Part shown: positions 49,736 through 58,757 of the stretch, piece after piece
Layout: every line of letters begins with the position of its first letter
Position numbering within the stretch: the first letter of the stretch is position 1
Source of the DNA: Chloroflexota bacterium
GTDB taxonomy: Bacteria; Chloroflexota; Dehalococcoidia; Bin125
NCBI GenBank assembly: GCA_028874365.1
Contig: JAPPJZ010000005.1
Span: 1-61,144 of the forward strand
Direction of reading: 5' to 3'
DNA: 61,144 bases
Notes under the pieces: generated by a model
Database searches by the model: none
Told to the model about the DNA's origin: nothing
What the model saw: only the letters and a program-made list of their open reading frames with translations
Program-made: the position numbers and the translations under genes

Positions 49736-51430
49736 TCAGTGCCGTCGTGGTCGGTGCGGATCATCCTCGTCAAAGGGGTCCGTGAACCTGATCCCCACCT
49801 CCGACAAATCCCCCTGCAGATCATCCCCGCCCGGCGCAAATCCGAACGAGAGCCACGCGATCATCGCCGTGAACGCGCTCAGTGCCTCACGCTCCGAGAA
49901 CGTGCAGTGACCCGCCCGCCGCACCGCCTGCACCACCAGGTTCCGCTCCCAGCCTGACTCCTGCACCATCCGCTGATAGTCCCGATCCAGGTGAATCGGC
50001 GTGAACAGGTCGCCGGTCGTCTTCATCGCCAGCATCGGCACACGCAGCACGCCGCTAGGAACGCCAACCCCCGGATCGTGTCGCCGGTCAGACTCCGAGG
50101 CAAAGCGAATCACCTCCTCGTTCAGACGCTGCAGATCGATTCCTGCCGCTGGATCGGCCGAATAGATGTGCTCGCGCGTATCCGCCGGTGGCAGCTCGTC
50201 GGAAACCTGAACGACCTCGCCAGGAGCGAGCGGGCTTGTGCCGACCACATCCGGCCACATCGTCACGCCCAGGCTGAACGCGATACTCCACTGCTGCCGC
50301 AGACCTTCCTCAAACCCCCACCGCTCGCCGCCGGTGAAGTCCGCAATCAATGCCGCGAACTGTTCGCCCAGCGGAGTCAACCGCAGCCCGCCATCATCCG
50401 ACGTGCCCAGCGCGCGCGCCCACTCGAGCATCCCCGCGACATCGAGCTGCTGAGGCACATCACCAATCAACCGGTGCGCCAGCGCGTGCCAGGCGACCGT
50501 ATAGTCCACCACCCAGACATTGCCCATCGCCGGACAGAACGCCAGCGCGGCGGTGACCTCCTCCGGAAACTCCTGCGCCATCAGCTGCGCCGTCGCCCCA
50601 CCCATCGACCCACCCGCGATGTACGTGCGTCTCGGCGGACGCACAATCTCCGCCACCCGATCCTTGACCCGCAGCAGGTCGTCGACGCCGACCCCCGGCA
50701 CATAGCCGTTCGTCCGATACGTCGATGTCGCCCAGCCGTATCCCTGTCCGATGATTACGTCGCGCGCAGGAACATCGTCGAATGTCAGACGGCGGCTGAA
50801 GCCCGTCCCCTCGTCGTTGAGACCGCGAAATCCGTGCGCCCAGAGCACGAGCTCGCCGTTCCACTCCTCCGGCAACTCGACCCGATAGCCCGCCCCCTCG
50901 ATCTCGCCAAAGTCCACGCGAGCGCCGGGGACTGGATCGAACGCGGGATCCTGGAGCTCGTAGTCACCGCCCGCCACGTCCGGGACCAGCAGCCGACGCT
51001 CCGCCGGAGGTTCGGGTTGCTCGACCTGCTCTGCTTGCTGGACTTGTTGCGGTTGTATGGACTGCTGTTCCTGCTGAACAACACCCACCTGCGATCGATC
51101 CGTCGTCGCCTGCCCTTCGCCGGGCTGACGTGGCTCCTGTTGTTCCGGCGGCGAGACCGGTTCCGCAGTCTGTTGCGGTTCAGGCTGCTCAATCTGTTCG
51201 ACTTGCTGTTCGGCGGGCTGCGGTCGAGCCTCAGATTCCGCTTCTGGTTCTGCTTGTACGGGTTGCAGTTGCGGCGTCGATGCATCCTCGCCGCAGCCCA
51301 CCAGCGCCAACGCCGCAGCACCGCTGCCGATCGCTCCGATTCGTTTCAGCAGGTCGCGGCGGCTCAGTGTCATGCGCAATTGCCCAAGCATCAGGTCGCA
51401 GCTATGTTCGGTATCGACGGTATCCGACAT
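49736..51430 (-). CDS. Secreted alpha/beta hydrolase with Tat-like lipoprotein signal and Gln/Pro/Glu-rich linker
   Basis: A 564-aa protein from the Met at 51430; Met at 51391 or 51373 would also work. TLSRRDLLKRIGAIGSGAAALALVGC combines a twin-arginine motif and a lipobox. About 90 residues rich in Gln, Glu and Pro follow as a spacer. The hydrolase domain has the oxyanion region LWAHGFRG, the nucleophile GGSMGGATAQ and the late His in RAGHCTFSE. It resembles poly-ester or tannase-like surface esterases, but the substrate is unknown. It diverges from sucC, with only about 31 bp between starts. Confidence 0.85.
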   Translation of the reverse strand: MSDTVDTEHSCDLMLGQLRMTLSRRDLLKRIGAIGSGAAALALVGCGEDASTPQLQPVQAEPEAESEARPQPAEQQVEQIEQPEPQQTAEPVSPPEQQEPRQPGEGQATTDRSQVGVVQQEQQSIQPQQVQQAEQVEQPEPPAERRLLVPDVAGGDYELQDPAFDPVPGARVDFGEIEGAGYRVELPEEWNGELVLWAHGFRGLNDEGTGFSRRLTFDDVPARDVIIGQGYGWATSTYRTNGYVPGVGVDDLLRVKDRVAEIVRPPRRTYIAGGSMGGATAQLMAQEFPEEVTAALAFCPAMGNVWVVDYTVAWHALAHRLIGDVPQQLDVAGMLEWARALGTSDDGGLRLTPLGEQFAALIADFTGGERWGFEEGLRQQWSIAFSLGVTMWPDVVGTSPLAPGEVVQVSDELPPADTREHIYSADPAAGIDLQRLNEEVIRFASESDRRHDPGVGVPSGVLRVPMLAMKTTGDLFTPIHLDRDYQRMVQESGWERNLVVQAVRRAGHCTFSEREALSAFTAMIAWLSFGFAPGGDDLQGDLSEVGIRFTDPFDEDDPHRPRRH

Positions 51431-51461
51431 CCCTCCCCCACGACCGAGGCGGCTGGCGAAC

Positions 51462-52751
51462 ATGAACATCCACGAATATCAGGCCAAGCAACTGTTCAAG
51501 GCTCGCGGCGTCCCAGTCCCCGACGGCGGGGCGGCCACGACCGAGCGCGAAGCTCGGGCCCTACTCAAGGAACATGGCCCCGATGTCGTCATCAAGGCCC
51601 AGGTGCACGCCGGTGGTCGGGGCAAAGGACGCGTCGTCAAGCGCGATCGCGCGAGTCGCACATACAACGATCTGCGCCGCGAACCCGAACGCCACGAGGG
51701 CCAGATCGTCGGACGCCGCCGCGGCGGCGTTCGACTCGCCAGCGGCGTCGAGGAGGCGCTCAAGGAGTTCCGTCCCCTGATGGACAAGGACAGCCGCCTC
51801 GTCAGCGTCCAGACCGGCGCCGACGGCGTACCCATTTCCGCAGTCCTGATCGAAAAGCAGACCTCCATCGCCAGGGAGTACTACTTCTCGATCCAGGTCG
51901 ACGGCGCCAACGGCCAACCGCTAATCGTCGCCTCGGCCGAGGGCGGACAATCGATCGAGGAAGTCAACCGCACCAATCCCGGCGCCGTCCTGCGCGTGCC
52001 GGTCGATCCGGTTGAGGGCTTCCCCGCCTTCCGCGGCCGCTCGCTGGCCAACCAGCTCGGACTGCCTTCTTCGGCGATTCGCCAGGCGGGCGACATGTTC
52101 GCCAACCTCTATCGCGTCTTCTCCGAGATGGACGCCTCGCTGGTCGAGGTCAATCCGTTCGTGCTCACCTCCGAGGGCACCGTGATGGCCATCGACGGCA
52201 AGGTCGGACTCGACGACAACGCCTCCTTCCGCCACGGCGGATACGAGGCCTGGCGCGACCGCTCGCAGGAAAACCCAACCGAGATCGAGGCCGAAGAGGC
52301 CAACATCGGCTCCTACATCAAGCTCGACGGCAACATTGGCTGCGTCGTCAACGGCGCCGGCTTGGCCATGGCCACGATGGACACGCTCAAGTTGCACGGC
52401 GGCGAGCCGGCCAACTTCCTTGACATCGGCACGGTCAACCGCAAAGACCGCGTGATCGAGGCGCTGCGCATCATCGTCAACGACCCCGACGTGAAGACCA
52501 TCTTCATCAACATCTTCGGCGGACTCGCTCGCGTCGACATCGTCGCCGAGGGCGTCGTCGACGCGGTCAACGAGCTCAACATCCAGCAGCCCCTCGTGGT
52601 CAGACTGAACGGCTCAAATGTCGAGGAAGGCCGCCGAGTCTTGCATGACTCCGGCATCGCCGTCGAGACAGCCGACGAACTGGGCGACGCGGCCGCGCTC
52701 GCGGTCGAGGCCGCAAACTCCGGCCGACGACGCAGCCGCTCGAACAACTAG
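51462..52751 (+). CDS. sucC: Succinate-CoA ligase (ADP/GDP-forming) beta subunit
   Basis: TCA-cycle enzyme making ATP or GTP from succinyl-CoA. It is 429 aa from [20 protein letters not shown]. The ATP-grasp domain has [16 protein letters not shown] and [21 protein letters not shown]; the CoA-ligase part has [27 protein letters not shown]. The C-terminal ~40 residues end in a basic RRRSRSNN. It is 45 bp upstream of sucD. An upstream extension in frame overlaps the hydrolase start and is rejected. Confidence 0.97.
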   Translation: MNIHEYQAKQLFKARGVPVPDGGAATTEREARALLKEHGPDVVIKAQVHAGGRGKGRVVKRDRASRTYNDLRREPERHEGQIVGRRRGGVRLASGVEEALKEFRPLMDKDSRLVSVQTGADGVPISAVLIEKQTSIAREYYFSIQVDGANGQPLIVASAEGGQSIEEVNRTNPGAVLRVPVDPVEGFPAFRGRSLANQLGLPSSAIRQAGDMFANLYRVFSEMDASLVEVNPFVLTSEGTVMAIDGKVGLDDNASFRHGGYEAWRDRSQENPTEIEAEEANIGSYIKLDGNIGCVVNGAGLAMATMDTLKLHGGEPANFLDIGTVNRKDRVIEALRIIVNDPDVKTIFINIFGGLARVDIVAEGVVDAVNELNIQQPLVVRLNGSNVEEGRRVLHDSGIAVETADELGDAAALAVEAANSGRRRSRSNN

Positions 52752-52796
52752 GCGCGAAACGCAAACCGCACCGAACAGCTCCCAACCAGGAACCGC

Positions 52797-53717
52797 ATGA
52801 GCATTCTCCTCAACAACCGCACTCGACTGATGATCCAGGGCCTCGGCAACGAGGGCCAGAATCAAATCCGCCGCTCGCTCGATTACGGCACCACGGTGGT
52901 CGCCGGGGTTCACCCGGGATTTCGCGGGGGCGACAGCTTCAGCCATGGCAATCACAGCTTCCCGGTCTTCCCAACCGTCGCCCAGGCCGTCGAGCAAACC
53001 CAGGCCAACTGCTGCATCATCTACGTGCCCGCGCCCGGCGCGGCCGACGCCATCCTCGAAAACATCGCCGCCGAAATCCCCCTGATCGTCTGCATCACCG
53101 AAGGCGTCCCCGTGCACGACATGATCCGCGTCCGCACCGCGCTGGCCGGATCGAAGAGCAGGCTGATCGGCCCCAACTGCCCCGGGATCATCCAGCCCGC
53201 GTCGAAGTGCCGCGTCGGCATCCACCCGCCCGACGTATTCATGCCCGGCAACGTCGGCGTCGTCTCTCGCTCGGGAACACTCGTCTACGAGGCGGTCGAC
53301 CAGCTCACACGTGCCGGCATCGGCCAATCGACCTGCGTCGGCGTCGGCGGCGACCCGATCATCGGTGAGCAGCAGCAAGCCATCCTGCGCCGCTTCAACA
53401 GCGACCCCGACACCGACGCGGTCGTCCTGATCGGCGAGATCGGCGGGCTGGCCGAACAGGCCGCCGCCGCCTACATCAAGCGCAGCATGAACAAGCCGGT
53501 CGTCGCCTTCATCGCCGGCGCCACCGCTCCTCCAGGACGCCGCATGGGCCACGCGGGCGCAATCATCGAAGGCGAAGCCGGCACCGCCGAGGCTAAGATC
53601 GCTGCCCTCGAGGCCGCCGGCGCGGTCATCTCCCGCAGCCCGGCGGAGATCGGCTCAACCATGCGCCGCGTGCTCGAGGAAGCCGGCAAGTACCAGCCCC
53701 CAGGCGCGTCCGCCTAG
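52797..53717 (+). CDS. sucD: Succinate-CoA ligase alpha subunit
   Basis: CoA-binding subunit that carries the phosphohistidine. It is 306 aa, starting [23 protein letters not shown]; the Rossmann CoA site includes [12 protein letters not shown] and [10 protein letters not shown]. The active-site His is in [17 protein letters not shown]. It is cotranscribed with sucC. Near the end a small membrane-protein gene follows 26 bp downstream. Confidence 0.97.
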   Translation: MSILLNNRTRLMIQGLGNEGQNQIRRSLDYGTTVVAGVHPGFRGGDSFSHGNHSFPVFPTVAQAVEQTQANCCIIYVPAPGAADAILENIAAEIPLIVCITEGVPVHDMIRVRTALAGSKSRLIGPNCPGIIQPASKCRVGIHPPDVFMPGNVGVVSRSGTLVYEAVDQLTRAGIGQSTCVGVGGDPIIGEQQQAILRRFNSDPDTDAVVLIGEIGGLAEQAAAAYIKRSMNKPVVAFIAGATAPPGRRMGHAGAIIEGEAGTAEAKIAALEAAGAVISRSPAEIGSTMRRVLEEAGKYQPPGASA

Positions 53718-53743
53718 GCCGAAATCTGATCGAAGATCACGAC

Positions 53744-53947
53744 ATGAGCGACGGCCCACTCAGCCCCAAGCAGCAGGGCCAGATCGCGACCCTCGCCGGG
53801 TTCATCGCACCGCTCGTCGGCATCCTCTTGATGGTGATCCTCAGCCTCACCGTCAACGTCGTCGTCGGCATCATCGTCGGAGCCGTCGCCGTAATCGTCC
53901 TCGTCCCAATCACCCAGCGAATCCTCAAACGCCGCGCCAGGTCCTGA
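53744..53947 (+). CDS. Small two-helix membrane protein
   Basis: A 67-aa protein, MSDGPLSPKQQGQIATLAGF at the start, with two hydrophobic helices (about residues 13-34 and 36-57) and a basic C-terminus RILKRRARS. It starts 26 bp after sucD and could be read through from it. The ribosome site is weak. I do not recognise a family. No catalytic motif is expected in a protein of this size. Confidence 0.55.
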   Translation: MSDGPLSPKQQGQIATLAGFIAPLVGILLMVILSLTVNVVVGIIVGAVAVIVLVPITQRILKRRARS

Positions 53948-54010
53948 TACGGACGGCGCGTTCGCATTGCCGCTGCGTTCCGAGACGATGCGCGTTTCGG
54001 TTCCGGAAGT

Positions 54011-54044
54011 CCCCTCTCCCTCTGGGAGAGGGTTAGGGTGAGGG
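54011..54044 (+). repeat. Intergenic repeat family B, copy 2
   Basis: CCCCTCTCCC TCTGGGAGAG GGTTAGGGTGAGGG, closely matching copy 1 at 17831-17864 and in the same orientation. It lies between the small membrane protein and the convergent hydrolase. Confidence 0.75.
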
Positions 54045-54112
54045 TTCCCAATCCTCATCGATTCGCCCTGAGACCATTCGATCGACGTCTCGCATTACCG
54101 TCTGCTCGCGCC

Positions 54113-55087
54113 TCAGTCCCCTTCTTGCTCGTCCTCGTCCTCCGGCGGCCAGCACTCGTGGTCCGGGTCGGCGCTGGGCGCGAGATTGCGCAACTCCTTG
54201 CCCTCGATCCGCAGCGGGTTCGCCAGGAACTGGATCACTTCCGACACCGCGTCAGAGCCGATCTCCTCGTCGTCGAGAATCTCCGTCCCATGCAGGTCGG
54301 TCTCGTAGACCACCAGCCGAACCGGATCGCCCGCCCGCTTGAAGTAGCGGTTCGACTGCCAGTACGAGCACTGATTGCGCGCCCCGACCATGTACAGCTT
54401 CGGCACCCGGATATCGGCGACATTGGCCAGACCGTCGAGTCGGTCGAAGCCGTCTTCATAGACCCGGTCCGAGTCCTTGGGCGCCTTGTTCGGGAAGATG
54501 TTGGGACTCGAGATCGCGCTAACCGCCGTGAACTCATCACGGTACGCCGCGACCTGCATCAGGCTCGTCCCGCCCATGCTCACCCCGATCCCGAAGATCT
54601 TCTCCGCACCCTCCGCCACGGCGTAGTCGATCGCCGCCTCCCACTCGAGGTAGATCTCCGGCACGTCCTCGATCTGTCGGTCGCTATACACGCAGGGCGT
54701 GTCGCCATGACAGCGAAAGTCCCAGCGCAGCACGCGGTATCCCTCAGCGACCAGCCGCGCCGCAAGGTTGTCCCAGATCCCCCGGTGAGTCGGATTCGTG
54801 TTCTTCGTCCGGTACATGTGACCCAGCAGCACCCACTCGTCGCCGTCGCCGTTGACCTCGGCCACGAATCGCGCACCATCCGCCGAACGCAGCACGAATG
54901 GATCGTTCTGATCACTCTTCGTCGCCAGCGCCAACGGCACCGCGATCGCGAGCGCCACGGCGATCGCGCCCAGCGCTCCCAGGATCGGCATCCAGCGATT
55001 CGAGAGCAATCGCAAGACCTGTTCCTGATCGGGAACGCCGGGCGCCGGAACTCTGGGGCCCAGCAGCCGCTGCAAGCGTTCCCGCAT
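54113..55087 (-). CDS. Membrane-anchored alpha/beta hydrolase
   Basis: A 324-aa protein. An N-terminal cytoplasmic stretch of ~32 residues is followed by one transmembrane helix (about 33-56). The rest is a DUF/serine aminopeptidase-like hydrolase: VLLGHMYRTKN, WDFRCHGDTP, the nucleophile elbow GIGVSMGGTS, and a late DLHGTEIL His region. The tail is highly acidic. Substrate unknown. It diverges from tRNA-Ser, 80 bp away. Confidence 0.8.
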   Translation of the reverse strand: MRERLQRLLGPRVPAPGVPDQEQVLRLLSNRWMPILGALGAIAVALAIAVPLALATKSDQNDPFVLRSADGARFVAEVNGDGDEWVLLGHMYRTKNTNPTHRGIWDNLAARLVAEGYRVLRWDFRCHGDTPCVYSDRQIEDVPEIYLEWEAAIDYAVAEGAEKIFGIGVSMGGTSLMQVAAYRDEFTAVSAISSPNIFPNKAPKDSDRVYEDGFDRLDGLANVADIRVPKLYMVGARNQCSYWQSNRYFKRAGDPVRLVVYETDLHGTEILDDEEIGSDAVSEVIQFLANPLRIEGKELRNLAPSADPDHECWPPEDEDEQEGD

Positions 55088-55167
55088 CGTCAGTCCGCCG
55101 TTCCTGCCCCGCGTTCCGTGCAGTTCTCAGCGCAGCATATGACCCTCCCGCTGCTAATCTCGGTGGT

Positions 55168-55257
55168 GGAGGGTTCGCATAGTGGCCTAGTGCGCCCGCC
55201 TGCTAAGCGGGTTCGGGGGAAACTCCGTCGAGGGTTCGAATCCCTCACCCTCCGCCA
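55168..55257 (+). tRNA. tRNA-Ser (anticodon GCT)
   Basis: Acceptor GGAGGGT/ACCCTCC with G discriminator, anticodon stem CCCGC/GCGGG with loop CTGCTAA, a long variable arm (TTCGGGGGAAACTCCGTC region), and T arm GAGGG TTCGAAT CCCTC. CCA is encoded. At 90 nt it is a class II tRNA that reads AGC/AGU. Confidence 0.97.
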
Positions 55258-55269
55258 CGCCACTCCCCC

Positions 55270-55315
55270 CTCTCCCCCCGCAGAGCGGGGGGAGATGCCG
55301 AAGGCAGAGGGGGGC
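55270..55315 (+). repeat. Intergenic repeat family A, copy 7
   Basis: CTCTCCCCCCGC, loop AGA, GCGGGGGGAG and the fixed tail, starting 13 bp after tRNA-Ser and ending 15 bp before the miaB start. Confidence 0.85.
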
Positions 55316-55330
55316 TCCGGGAAGCGATTA

Positions 55331-56683
55331 ATGCCCCAGTACCACATCTGGACCGTCGGTTGCCAGGTCAACACCGCCGATTCCGCCAAGCTCGCGGCCG
55401 GACTGCGACGCCTCGGCATGGACCCCACCGACCAGCCCCGAGACGCCGACCTGATCGTTCTCAACACCTGCGCCGTGCGACAGCATGCCGAGGACAAAGC
55501 CCAGGCCAAGCTCGGTTCGCTCAAACATCTCAAGCGAGCCAACCCCGACCTGCGCATCGCCGTCATGGGCTGCATGGTCGGACCGCACACCGCCCGCGGC
55601 GACGACGCCATCACAAAGCGCTTCCCCTTCGTCGACACCTGGGCTCAGCCGCAGCGCTTCGACCAGGTCGTCAACCTGCTCGACCTGCCCGGCATCCCCG
55701 AGGCCGACGACGACGGCGGCGAGTTCTGGCCGGCCGGTTGGACCGACGTGTTCCCCGACGAGACCCGACCGACCGCGTTCGTCCCCGTCATCGAGGGCTG
55801 CGACAAGTTCTGCACCTACTGCATCGTCCCCCTGCGCCGCGGCCGCGAGCGCTCCAGACCGATCGACGAGATCGCCCGCGAGGTCGAAGCCCATACCCAG
55901 CGCGGCGTCCGCGAGGTCACTTTGCTCGGCCAGACCGTCGAGGCCTACGGCAAGGATCAACCGCCAGTCGACATCGACACCGATCACGCCGACCTCTCAG
56001 ACCTCATGCGCGCGATCCACGACCTGCCCAACCTCAAGCGAATCCGCCAACTCACCAGCTACCCGCCCGACATGACAGACCGCATCCTCGAAGGCATGGC
56101 CGAACTGCCCAAGGTCTGCGAGGCCTTCTCGCTCCCGGTGCAGGCCGGCTCCGACGATGTGCTGACCAACATGCGACGCGGCTACAGCGTCGCCCAGTTC
56201 CGCAACCGCGTCGACAAGGTGCGTTCGCTCTGGCCCGACGTCAGCATTTCCACCGATGTCATCGTCGGCTTCCCCGGCGAGACCGAGTCCGACTTCCAGG
56301 ACACCTACGAACTGCTCGATGAGCTCCGCTTCGACAAGGTCCACGTCGCCGCGTACAGCCCAAGAACCGGCACCTACGCGCAGCGCCACCAGCCCGACGA
56401 CGTGCCCCACGAAGTCAAGATGGAGCGCCTCCACCGCGTCGAGGAGCTACAGCGCCAGATCTCCTTCGAGATCAATAACCGCTACCTGCTCACCGACGTC
56501 GAGGTGCTCCTCGAATCGACCAAGCCCTCCGATCTCGAAGGCATGGAGCGCCACACCGGCCGAACCCGAACCATGAAGCTGGTCCACTTCGACGCGCCAA
56601 TCGGCGATCATCGCGCCGGAGACATGCTCACCGTCTCCATCACCCGGGTCGGCGCATGGAGCTTGCAGGGCCAGCCCGCCTGA
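55331..56683 (+). CDS. miaB: tRNA-2-methylthio-N6-dimethylallyladenosine synthase MiaB
   Basis: Radical-SAM methylthiotransferase modifying A37 of tRNAs. The start is MPQYHIWTVGCQVNTADSAK, giving 450 aa; a long upstream extension in frame crosses a repeat, tRNA-Ser and the antisense of a hydrolase. The N-terminal cluster Cys residues are in TVGCQVN, LNTCAVR and VMGCMV. The radical-SAM motif is EGCDKFCTYCIVPLRRGRE. A C-terminal TRAM domain follows DLEGMERHTGRTRTMKLV. The start is only 15 bp after a repeat and has no strong ribosome site. nrtR follows 27 bp downstream. Confidence 0.95.
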   Translation: MPQYHIWTVGCQVNTADSAKLAAGLRRLGMDPTDQPRDADLIVLNTCAVRQHAEDKAQAKLGSLKHLKRANPDLRIAVMGCMVGPHTARGDDAITKRFPFVDTWAQPQRFDQVVNLLDLPGIPEADDDGGEFWPAGWTDVFPDETRPTAFVPVIEGCDKFCTYCIVPLRRGRERSRPIDEIAREVEAHTQRGVREVTLLGQTVEAYGKDQPPVDIDTDHADLSDLMRAIHDLPNLKRIRQLTSYPPDMTDRILEGMAELPKVCEAFSLPVQAGSDDVLTNMRRGYSVAQFRNRVDKVRSLWPDVSISTDVIVGFPGETESDFQDTYELLDELRFDKVHVAAYSPRTGTYAQRHQPDDVPHEVKMERLHRVEELQRQISFEINNRYLLTDVEVLLESTKPSDLEGMERHTGRTRTMKLVHFDAPIGDHRAGDMLTVSITRVGAWSLQGQPA

Positions 56684-56710
56684 GACCGCCCGACGACGAA
56701 CCGCGAGACC

Positions 56711-57385
56711 ATGACCATCGAGTCGGCACCAGCACCCGAAGCAGCGGTGGTTGAAGCGCGCCGACCTTCGGTCGCCGTGTTGGTCGTCATCTTCACCGTC
56801 GTCGACGGCGCGCTGCAGGTGCTGCTCATCGAGCGCTCGGCCCCGCCCTCGGAAGGGCATTGGGCGATCCCCGGCGGTGCGCTCCAGCACGGCGAGTCGC
56901 TCGACCAGGCCGCCGTCCGCAAGCTGGCCGAAGAGACCGGCGTCACCGACGTCTTCCTCGAGCAGCTCTACACCTTCGGTGACCTCGATCCCGCATCCAA
57001 CGATGGCAGCGTCGGCGTCGCCTGGTTCGCCCTCGTCGACTCGGCCCGCGTCCGTCTGGCCCAGCGCACCGCCTGGCGTCTGGCTTGGTGGGATCTCGAC
57101 GACATCCCGTCGCTCGCCTTCGACAACGAGCGCGTGATCGACGTCGCCCGCGATCGACTAATCAATAAGCTGCAGTACACCAACGCCGCCTATTCGCTCC
57201 TGCCCGAGCACTTCACCATGCGCGAACTGCAGGAGGTCTACGAAGCGATCCTCGGTCGCCCGCTCGACAAGCGAAACTTCCGCCGCCGGCTGCTGGCCAC
57301 CGATTTCATCGCCGCCACTTCGGAACAGCGCGCCGACGGACGCCATCGTCCCGCTCGCCTCTATCGATTCACAACCCGAAGCTGA
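56711..57385 (+). CDS. nrtR: NrtR-type Nudix transcriptional regulator of NAD synthesis
   Basis: A 224-aa protein. Residues ~20-150 are a Nudix domain with GGALQHGESLDQAAVRKLAEETG, where the Nudix box REUXEE reads RKLAEE: the first Glu is Lys, so hydrolysis may be lost. The C-terminal winged helix shows the NrtR pattern YTNAAYSLLPEHFTMRELQ, then LDKRNFRRRLLATDFI and ARLYRF. NrtR senses NAD-related nucleotides such as ADP-ribose and represses NAD genes. It lies directly before nadABC and a palindromic operator. Confidence 0.93.
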   Translation: MTIESAPAPEAAVVEARRPSVAVLVVIFTVVDGALQVLLIERSAPPSEGHWAIPGGALQHGESLDQAAVRKLAEETGVTDVFLEQLYTFGDLDPASNDGSVGVAWFALVDSARVRLAQRTAWRLAWWDLDDIPSLAFDNERVIDVARDRLINKLQYTNAAYSLLPEHFTMRELQEVYEAILGRPLDKRNFRRRLLATDFIAATSEQRADGRHRPARLYRFTTRS

Positions 57386-57489
57386 AAACCGCGCCTCACT
57401 TCCGTTATGTCGAGACGCCATTGCTCCACGTTTCGCCAAACCCTCTCTTGACAACCCCCATGCAGATTTGCAACACTATTCCAGATTGA

Positions 57490-57508
57490 TAGTGTCAACC
57501 TGACACTA
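57490..57508. promoter_or_regulatory. Probable NrtR operator before nadA
   Basis: TAGTGTCA-ACC-TGACACTA is a perfect 8-3-8 palindrome located 24 bp before the nadA start. A further half-site, ACACTAT, lies at 57473-57479, and a TTGACA hexamer at 57448-57453 may be a -35. NrtR sites in other taxa are palindromes with GTCA/TGAC cores, so this fits the adjacent nrtR. Confidence 0.8.
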
Positions 57509-57531
57509 AGTAACCGGTCTGAGAGCCCATC

Positions 57532-58749
57532 ATGACTGAAGCCACCGTCGTCGAGACCGACTTCGTCCCCGAGATTCTCCCGCCCAACCTCCCCGACGAA
57601 GCCTGCGAGACCGACATCGCCACCATCCCGCTCGTCTCCGAGCCCCACCTGCGCGACTGGCAACCCGAGATTCCGCAGGACTACCTGCAACTCTCCGGCG
57701 ACGAACTGCGCGAGCGCATCCGCGCCGCCCGAGCCGAGCTCGGCGACCGACTGCTGATCCTCGGTCACCACTACCAGCGCGACGACATCATCGAGTTCGC
57801 CGACTTCCGCGGCGACTCATTCAAGCTCGCCCAACAGGCCGCCGACAACTCCGAGGCCGACTACATCGTCTTCTGCGGCGTCCACTTCATGGCCGAAAGC
57901 GCCGACATCCTCACCACGCCCGAACAGACGGTGGTCCTGCCCAATCTCGCCGCCGGCTGCTCGATGGCCGACATGGCCCAGCCCGAAGACGTCTACGACG
58001 CCTGGGACGACCTCGGTGAAGTCGTCGACACCGACCGCGTCATTCCCATCACCTACATGAACTCCGCCGCCTCGCTCAAGTCGTTCGTCGGCAAGAACGG
58101 CGGAGCCGTCTGCACCTCCTCGAACGCCACCGCAGTGCTCGAATGGGCCTTCGAGCAGGGTGACCAGGTCCTCTTCTTCCCGGACCAGCACCTCGGCCGC
58201 AACACCGGCAAGCGGCTCGGCATCGACCCGATAACCCAGACCGGCGTCTGGAGTCCACGCAAGCTCAACGGCGGGCTCACCGAAGACAGAATCGAGCAAA
58301 GCAAGATCCTCCTCTGGCAAGGTCACTGCTCGGTCCACATCCGCTTCCGCGTCGACCAGATCGAGAAGGCGCGCGAAGAGCACCCCGGCGTCCGCGTCGT
58401 CGTCCACCCCGAGTGCACTCAGCAGGTCGTCGACGCCGCCGACGCCGACGGTTCCACCGAGTTCATCATCAACTACGTCCGCAACGGCCCGCCCGGCGTC
58501 TACGCCGTCGGCACCGAAATCAACCTCGTCCACCGCCTCAACGAAGAGGTCGCCCACCAAGGCAAGACCGCCTTCTGCCTCGACCCCGTCGTCTGCCCCT
58601 GCGCCACGATGTACCGCATCCACCCCGCCTACCTGGCCTGGGTGACCGAAGCATTGGTCGACGGACGGGTCGTGAACCCGATCGTCGTCGACGACGACAC
58701 CCGCAAGTGGGCCCGAGTCGCCCTCGACCGCATGCTGGCCATCACCTGA
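57532..58749 (+). CDS. nadA: Quinolinate synthase NadA
   Basis: Condenses iminoaspartate with dihydroxyacetone phosphate, using a 4Fe-4S cluster. It is 405 aa. The substrate-binding GHHYQRDDIIEFADFRGDS and YMNSAASLKSFVGKNGGAVCTSSNA are present. The three cluster Cys are in NLAAGCSMAD, VVHPECTQQV and VVCPCATMYR. About 60 residues precede the core. It is the first gene of nadA-nadB-nadC, 8 bp upstream of nadB, under the palindrome at 57490-57508. Confidence 0.97.
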   Translation: MTEATVVETDFVPEILPPNLPDEACETDIATIPLVSEPHLRDWQPEIPQDYLQLSGDELRERIRAARAELGDRLLILGHHYQRDDIIEFADFRGDSFKLAQQAADNSEADYIVFCGVHFMAESADILTTPEQTVVLPNLAAGCSMADMAQPEDVYDAWDDLGEVVDTDRVIPITYMNSAASLKSFVGKNGGAVCTSSNATAVLEWAFEQGDQVLFFPDQHLGRNTGKRLGIDPITQTGVWSPRKLNGGLTEDRIEQSKILLWQGHCSVHIRFRVDQIEKAREEHPGVRVVVHPECTQQVVDAADADGSTEFIINYVRNGPPGVYAVGTEINLVHRLNEEVAHQGKTAFCLDPVVCPCATMYRIHPAYLAWVTEALVDGRVVNPIVVDDDTRKWARVALDRMLAIT

Positions 58750-58757
58750 TCCCGCAT

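Noticed and set aside
54038-55330. A 431-codon upstream extension of miaB
   Set aside because: It crosses a hydrolase on the other strand, tRNA-Ser and a repeat; MiaB alignment begins at MPQYHIWTVGCQVN (55331).
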